DNA of 64,000 bases from Phytophthora hibernalis. Taxonomy: Eukaryota > Oomycota > Peronosporomycetes > Peronosporales > Peronosporaceae. Numbering within the stretch: the stretch's first letter is position 1; each line of letters begins with the position of its first letter. A program made the translations under genes and the position numbers. This document shows positions 58,415-64,000 of this stretch, piece by piece. Under the pieces are notes generated by a model. The model worked only from the letters and a program-made list of their open reading frames with translations. It ran no database searches and was not told where the DNA came from. The stretch covers positions 186,001 to 250,000 of the forward strand of contig JAAKBF010000093.1 of assembly GCA_012656075.1 (NCBI GenBank), written 5' to 3'.

Positions 58415-59875
58415 ATGGCTCCCAAGCATCCTACTCCGTCAAGCAAAAGCGTGTAGCTTTAGACAGCATCAGTCGTATTGGCTGCAAGCCAACGGCTCGA
58501 AAGCTTGGTATCCCGTTATCTACGTTGCATGATTGGCGGAGACAAGAGAAGGAATTATTCAGCTTCAAGGAGGCACAGACAAGCAAGACGCTAAAATGAC
58601 AGGGGGCTAAGGGCATCATAACATTCGGACACGACATGGTGACCTACATGAAGGATCTGCGTCGCGAAGAAGAGGTACTGCAAACATTATGGTCTGAATG
58701 TTTGCAAATTAAATTGACTTCTTTTTGTAAAGTATTTGTCTACAGGAAATATGATTGAATATATAAAACAAGAGCATCCCACTTGGCTAGACGCGTATTT
58801 AGCGACGAAGTCAAGTGACGAAAGGTGTAAACGCATTGATGCGCTTGTGCCAGCGGTTTGCAAGCCGGTAAGAAAACTATATTTTCTAATATGGAGCTAC
58901 TTGTTTTAAAAGTGTATTATTAACTTATCTTTTTATATTTCAACATTTGTTTTTATAATATGGTGTTTAGGCATGGATATTCAACGCAAAAGCCACAACA
59001 TTCAAGGAAAAACGAAGCTGTACTACAGCAGACGCATTTAGAATTTGCAATCAAGTTTTGGAGCGAATACAGCCATTTTCCGGAAAGTGCTATCTACAAC
59101 GTCAACAAAACGGCCATTTATTTCGACACTCCACCCCACAAAATATGGGCCCTCAAGGGGAGGCGTGGATCAGCAAAACTCAAGCATATGCAGAAGAATT
59201 CCGGAAGACTCACAGCTGTGCTCACCATTCGGGCTGACGGTACGTTCATTTATTTTACAATTAATTTACTGTATACTGAAACTAAGTAACGTTATTTGAT
59301 TTAGGAAAAAGCTGCCAATACTCTTCATTCTGTGAGGAATACCTGGCGGCACTGTGGAGACAAATGAGTTGCCAACATATCCAGATGGACATGTTTATAC
59401 AGTCCAAGAACATGGCTGGATGGACGCAACCGTTTGGGAGTTTTATATTGAAAGTTTGCTTAAATTTGAAATAGATTCTCCCTCTGTCCTCCTTCTCGAT
59501 AACTTCGATTCCCATGTATCGGAGGGAGGACAGAATGTGGTAGCGGAGGCTACCTCAGCACTAGTGTGCCCTGTTCCGCCAAACAGCACGTTTGTCTGTC
59601 AGCCTCTTGATGTTGGAGTTATGGGTCCACTCACGAAGAAGCTGACAGGCGTATGGCTATCAGAAAATATTAATGGTACACGCACCGCGCAGCAAAAGAG
59701 ACTTGCCGCGATCAAGCGCACCATTACAGCATGGGAAGGCATCACAGAGCAATGTTTTCCGGAGTGCAACTTATCAAGTTTGTACCTGACGTTCTGCAGC
59801 CCTCGTCCGCTAATCACGCCCATGCGAGGGTCATCTTGCCGTTCTCGAGATATTCAACACGCACGCCCCATTTAA
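58415..59875 (+). pseudogene. pogo-type (Tc1/mariner) transposase, degenerate
   Basis: Exon-like blocks: a psq-type HTH (YSVKQKRVALDSISRIGCKP, then ARKLGIPLSTLHDWRR) at 58430-58560; a second helix block at 58745-58870; the DDE core at 58972-59236 and 59310-59875. Core: SAIYNVNKTAIYFDTPP, where the usual catalytic Asp (NVDET-like) is Asn; VLLLDNFDSHVS (second Asp kept); CQPLDVGVMGPLTKK (third Asp kept). Introns near 58678, 58871 and 59237 are plausible. A frame break follows the ATG at 58415. The Asn change suggests loss of activity. Ends not found. Confidence 0.78.
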
Positions 59876-61131
59876 AAATGAATGAAGTTTCAGTTGGGCG
59901 TGGGGTATCACCATAAAGGGGCCCCGAGATTGAAAGCTCTCAACTGCTTGTCGAAATGCTGCTGGAGGATTCGCCATCGGTGGCCGGCAGACGTGCTGGA
60001 GACAGCTGCTCTAGTGCACGGTGGCCAGCGGAAGCGTATGACGACTGCAGCTGCAGTGTTCGGTGAACGGCGGACAGGATGGACGATAACAGCTGTAGTG
60101 TTATGTCGTCGGCGACGGTCTGGACGACAATAGCTGCAGTTCTTGGCGTCTCAGCGACTACCGCTGCAGGGGCACGGCGTCTCGGCCAATACTCAGTCTA
60201 ATCGTTGAAGACAGCAGGACGCACAACTTCTCCAACTCGGCTACGACCTGGAAATCTTGGGAGTGAGCGTGGAGATGTCTTGCAAATTTTGCATTGCGAC
60301 CTTCGAAGATCTTCAAGGATATCAACCAATAGGACACGCTCACAGAGAGCATGAGAACCTCGCTTATTTCCGATGGTCTGCGGAACGAGCACGAGAAGAG
60401 GGAGCACGGAAAAGTGCTCGCTGCTCTCGTATTTAAGCGGGGAGTATCAAAAATGCGATCCTCGTGCTCGCGCCTCTTCAGAAGAGCAAATTTGATACTG
60501 TTTCACAGCTCCCCTACCCGTGCTCGTCCAAGGCTTGTAAGAAGGTGGTGGCAGCGGTTACCAGCAACCGCACCACTGACGACGGAATGGACGGGTGGAC
60601 GGATGTGATGAACGGAATGGACGTAATGAACTGAATGAGCGCACGGATGAAGACTGGCTGGTCGATCACGACGGCCAGCAGGATGGAGGAACGGACGGAG
60701 ACTGGCTGAGCGATGGATCGGGCGGTACACCGGACGAATGAACGGCGACTGGTTGGCGAATGACTGACAGAAGGGCGTGCGGACGGCAGCTGAGCGCGAC
60801 GAAGAGTGACAGCGACCCTCTGGCGATCGGTAGCACGTACCCTGGACGCTGGGAACGGAGGATTTGGGCGGCAGATGAACGAGCGGAGAGCTCACTCTTG
60901 AATACGCGCTGGAGAGCGCAACTGGACTCTGTAAACGACGGTGGACGGCGATGAACGCCTTTGAACGGCGTACTGGAGAGTGCGTACGGTGACTGCCGAA
61001 CGGCTACCTCTGGACGAACGAACGGACGGACGAGTAACACGTATGCGGCTAGCGTGTACTGGTGACGCGAAGTGGCACAGGACTGCAGGGACAGTCAGAG
61101 TTCACTGTAGCGTTCCCGCTTCACTTTCGAA
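59876..61131. repeat. Degenerate CGGACGRA-type repeat tract and GAGCAC cluster
   Basis: About 60565-61040 is a run of diverged short words (GGACGGA, GAATGGACG, GAACGGCG, GACTGGCTG), like an old minisatellite. Upstream, 60375-60535 repeats GAGCAC/GTGCTC. No gene is supported across this 1.25-kb stretch; long frames on the minus strand simply read the repeat. Confidence 0.6.
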
Positions 61132-61946
61132 ATGGCGTCCAACCCGATAAGCAGTTTTCCCCCTCGGGACTACCAGGTGCTTGACCTGGGTCTATCCGAC
61201 AGCATAATTACATCCCTGCTCAATGAGGCGAAGTCTCTGACCTACAAGTCTGTCTTCGAGAAGGTTGGCGGCAACGAAGACGACGAGTTCCGAGCCCAAT
61301 CTAGGGTCACGGCGTCTGGTGCTGTTGCAGAACTACAACGCGCGCTTCTCGACAGCACAAACTGCATCAACTCGGCATGGATTCCTCGTGAATTCTCTTA
61401 CATGCGATCACTTCCAGGCGGTAGAGAGCAGGAGCCGCATCAAGATTATCCGCTGGGGGTTCTCAAGGCCCAGGCTCGCAAAGGGCGTATTCCAGCCAGC
61501 ATGATCTTCGCCTTCCAAGAGAACACGCAGCTAGTGGTTGCTTTGAGTCAAGGAACGACTCCGAGGCTCGGGTGGTGAAGATCCCTGTCGGATTTTGTGT
61601 TATCTTTCGAGGTGATTTGATTCACAACGGTGTCGCCTACGACGCCATCAACCATCGCATACATTGCTACCTCGCGTTTGAGGGCATGCGCTGGGAACCG
61701 GACGTTGTGTCTAGCGTGCTCTTTAAGACGTACGACTGTCAGTTCTGCGGTCTCAAGATGTATGAAAGCGCCAAGATGCGCAAGCACCGCTGGCTTTGCG
61801 TCAAGAATCCAAGCAGTGGCAAGAACAAGGAGAAACAAAAGCGTGAAAACGGTCCACTACCAGTAGGAAAGCTGGTGTGCTGTGACTGCGAACGCGGGTA
61901 CACTAACCGCAGCTCCTATCGAACATTCATTTCGCGCCCGCGTTAG
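61132..61946 (+). CDS. Putative 2OG-Fe(II) oxygenase-like protein with C2H2-type zinc fingers
   Basis: ATG at 61132 gives MASNPISSFPP; about 270 aa or more. A double-stranded beta-helix pattern is suggested by YMRSLPGGREQEPHQDYPLG (HxD), then, after a one-base loss near 61558, VKIPVGFCVIFRGDLIHNGV (distal His) and NHRIHCYLAFEG (Arg for 2-oxoglutarate). A zinc finger follows (CQFCGLKMYESAKMRKHRWLC) and a second CxxC at LVCCDCERGY whose His half seems to need another frame shift near 61925, possibly extending the gene to about 61990. Function is inferred: a nucleic-acid-targeted oxygenase is possible. Flanked by repeats and transposon relics. Confidence 0.55.
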
Positions 61947-62298
61947 ATGTAGCTTGCGTAGAATGCCAAGCAGAGATTAGTCATAATCAAAGATAAAAAT
62001 ACGGTTGGACACCTAAATGATAATGATCAATGTTGATGTTGAAGTTGAAATCAGATTATGTATATTTGATTAAAGACTACGAAATGACGCATACTAAGTT
62101 TCTAAACTCTCCAACCAGCGTATCCCCACGCCCGAGGAGGAGCAAAGTGTTCTTGGAAGGCTAGACTTTCAGGGTTACTTGACGAAAGCACCTCGCTTGC
62201 CGGTGGTAGCACAACTATATTGGCGGAGAGATGTTCGCCGGTACCGATGGAGGGGTTGCGGGGTGGTTCAGATCAACTCGCTCGCTGATCGTCGGTTC

Positions 62299-62943
62299 TC
62301 ACCGAGTACCGTTCACTCCGCCATTCACTCGGTGGGGTGCTGGACGCGTCCACGCTCGGGACGTGGCTGAGATATGAGCTGGCTCAAGCACTCTTCGAAG
62401 TCCGCGTTCGCTAGTGAACCGGTCAATCCACCAGTGCTTGGCGTAGTTGTCTGGCTGTACTTGTAGCCGTCCATTTGACTCGATGATAGCGATGAGATCG
62501 TGGAGACAGGGTCTGCCGTACACGGAGCGATAAACACCAGAGCACACGTCCCGTTGCACCCGAGCGTGTACAATCTTTGACGCGTCGTACCACAGTGCTT
62601 CTGCCGGAGGAGGGGGATCGTAAATTCCGCTGAAAGCGACGCAGAGTCGAACTCGGAGATGCTGGTGTGGTCTTCCATACTGAGAATGAGAAGTTGAGAG
62701 GTGAAGGTGCTGGTAGTTATCGGTGTTGGGCTCAAATGCGAGAGTAGGCAGCTGAGAACAAAAGTTGAGAGTGGTTGAGCGTGATAGAAATGCCACGAGA
62801 ATAGCAATCCCGTAAATCCACCACCAATCATTCAGTTTTAAAAGACGAGGGGGTCTGTAGCCTCCAAATTCAGGCTTAGACAAGATTTCGACTGTAGCGG
62901 GAACGGCATAATGGGACGGGAACGGGTGGTGCCGTTTGTACAA
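62299..62943 (-). CDS. Hypothetical protein, weak
   Basis: A 214-codon open frame. The 3' half (IVHARVQRDVCSGVYRSVYG, then LHDLIAIIESNGRLQVQPDN) has protein-like composition, while the 5' half overlaps a dispersed repeat copy at 62894-63015 and looks non-coding. An overlapping frame of 117 codons starts MEDHTSISEFDS near 62675; the two may be one gene split by an indel near 62640. No family recognised. Confidence 0.3.
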   Translation of the reverse strand: MYKRHHPFPSHYAVPATVEILSKPEFGGYRPPRLLKLNDWWWIYGIAILVAFLSRSTTLNFCSQLPTLAFEPNTDNYQHLHLSTSHSQYGRPHQHLRVRLCVAFSGIYDPPPPAEALWYDASKIVHARVQRDVCSGVYRSVYGRPCLHDLIAIIESNGRLQVQPDNYAKHWWIDRFTSERGLRRVLEPAHISATSRAWTRPAPHRVNGGVNGTR

Positions 62944-63015
62944 TTGTCGATTTTACTGCCTGTCTATGAAAATGGCCTTGCCCGCAAATGGCCCTCCTGA
63001 GCCAGTCCCTTTTAG
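62894..63015 (+). repeat. Dispersed repeat, copy B
   Basis: Second copy of the repeat at 55617-55777, sharing GTAGCGGGAACGGCAT at the start and CTGCCTGTCTATGAAAATGG and CCGCAAATGGCCCTCCT at the end, with an about 40-bp shorter and diverged middle. It abuts directly on the second GH47 relic. Confidence 0.85.
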
Positions 63016-63299
63016 CTGCTCAGCTTGCATCCCCTCTTCCGCAGCCGTGACGTATATCTCTCGCAGATGATCCGTCTGCTTACCAGAGAGCAGCCACTAC
63101 TTCAGGAAATACTCGTAGTGGCTGTCGCCGAGCCCCTATCGAAATATTTTAGCCTGGCTGTCCACATTTACAACAATGATAAACAATTTGATCGCATCCC
63201 AAAACGCATATCAACAGTTTACTTACTCCGTATCAGGGATCAATCCATTTTGGGTAATGCATATTAACCAGGTCGGGCACCTTCAACTTTGGACGACAT
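63015..63299 (-). pseudogene. Relic of the GH47 mannosidase gene (second)
   Basis: Aligns by eye to 40817-41126 of the GH47 gene, covering part of the GALGD exon, its intron and the PNG exon (shared words: CAGCTTGCATCCC, ACTTCAGGA.ATACTC, GTGGCTGTCGCCGAG, GGGATCAATCCATT, ACCAGGTCGG). Exons carry frame breaks and stops, so it is dead. It is truncated at the left by the dispersed repeat and at the right by a MITE. Retention of intron sequence shows DNA-level duplication, not retrocopying. Confidence 0.85.
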
Positions 63300-63458
63300 G
63301 GTAGAGAGGGGCTACTATTGAGGTTTTGCTTTAAGCAGAGTAAGCTCTACTGAAATGTTTATTAATCCTGGATACCTCTCAAAAATACTCGCAAGCGTAA
63401 GTGAAATTTTTGCCAGAAGTGCAATTTACTGTGACTGGGCCACAATCCCCTCTCTACC
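63300..63458. mobile_element. MITE, 159 bp, with 5-bp target duplication
   Basis: Ends GGTAGAGAGGGG (63300-63311) and CCCCTCTCTACC (63447-63458) are exact inverted repeats, flanked by GACAT at 63295-63299 and 63459-63463. The GH47 relic carries the word GACGACAT exactly at the left junction, as does the parent gene near 41121, so the insertion point is defined. Interior non-coding. The superfamily is uncertain from a 5-bp duplication. Confidence 0.85.
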
Positions 63459-63463
63459 GACAT

Positions 63464-64000
63464 ATTGCTACTTCTATCAAAATCGACCTAGCCCTACAAA
63501 ATGACTTTTGCAGCGCTGAGGATCCCTCTACATTCGGCCTTTGTATAGTCTAAGCTCGGAAGCAACTTCCTTGTGATCGAACAACATTTTGGCGTTGTTT
63601 GAGGTTATTTGACCAGTCCGCATCGTGAATAGTCATACACATGTTCTCTGAAATTTATTTCAGGGTTTTAGGTGCGATCTGAATACCTGGTCTGATTAAT
63701 CGTTTACCCCTTCTCATGTCAAATTTGGTTTATCGCTTTGCAGGAGGAATAACAGGTTTACTTACAAAAGCCAAGATTAACGAGACAATAGGGTAGGTGT
63801 AAATACTCGATTCCCCGCGCAAAGCGATATTTTTGTGGATGTTGCCTGTGGCGGCAGGTTGTGTGGCCCATACATATTGTGCTACTGTCCTGCCACATAA
63901 ATTGTAAATTTTCGATTGCGGCGAGCGGCGCGACTCATTGTGTCGTACAGTATTATGTCTGGGTTTGTGATGGCATGATCTAAGTCGACGTGATTGATAG
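63464..64000. other. AT-rich tail of window without a recognised feature
   Basis: About 540 bp. No long frame, family motif, inverted repeat or tRNA-like fold was found by eye. Confidence 0.5.

Noticed and set aside
60503..61040. Minus-strand coding frames over the 60.5-61.0 kb tract
   Set aside because: They read degenerate CGGACGRA-type repeats, giving Arg/Pro/Ser/His-rich text with no motif.
1..64000. tRNA, rRNA, viral integration or crinkler-type effector genes
   Set aside because: No cloverleaf, rRNA-like conserved stretch, viral replicase motif or LFLAK-type leader was found by eye on either strand.

Overview
The window comes from an oomycete, most likely a Phytophthora-type plant pathogen. 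Evidence: short (about 60-100 bp) GT-AG introns; ciliary genes such as B9D2; an RXLR-dEER secreted effector and its damaged paralogue; and a split between gene-dense GC-rich DNA (about 1-42 kb) and AT-richer, transposon-rich, gene-poor DNA (about 42-64 kb).

Region 1-10.8 kb holds the 3' part of a giant repeat-protein gene: 13 units of 255 bp, then 10 units of 606 bp, then a unique C-terminus. Region 10.9-42.1 kb is a packed set of cellular genes. In order: B9D2 (ciliary transition zone), a signal-peptide-peptidase-like protease, a 10-exon coiled-coil/EF-hand-like protein, a small membrane protein, a FANCG-like TPR protein, two tandem alkaline ceramidases, a peroxisomal adenine-nucleotide-type carrier, a double cyclase-domain protein, an IQ-motif protein with many introns, two divergent single-pass membrane proteins, ribosomal protein S2, a mitochondrial AFG3/FtsH protease, an acylated PDZ protein and a GH47 alpha-mannosidase.

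Region 42.3-50 kb is a layered transposon/effector locus. A 4.49-kb piggyBac-type element (perfect TIRs, TTAA duplications) sits inside an about 0.4-kb hAT-type MITE (8-bp duplication). The MITE had landed between GH47 and an RXLR gene. A nearby segmental duplicate (GH47 relic plus an intact RXLR gene) preserves the uninterrupted site. A second hAT-type MITE lies directly upstream of the damaged RXLR copy and supplies its only upstream ATG. Region 50.7-55.1 kb has a coiled-coil gene converging on an hAT transposase gene. Region 55-64 kb holds dispersed repeats, a decayed pogo-type transposase, a probable 2OG-Fe(II) oxygenase/zinc-finger gene, a second GH47 relic and a 159-bp MITE.

A caution applies to the whole window. 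Most genes, including essential ones such as RPS2, are broken by single-base shifts, mostly apparent one-base losses in short homopolymers. These look more like consensus errors than biology, so coding spans below cover the whole gene and note the breaks. All intron and start choices are by eye.
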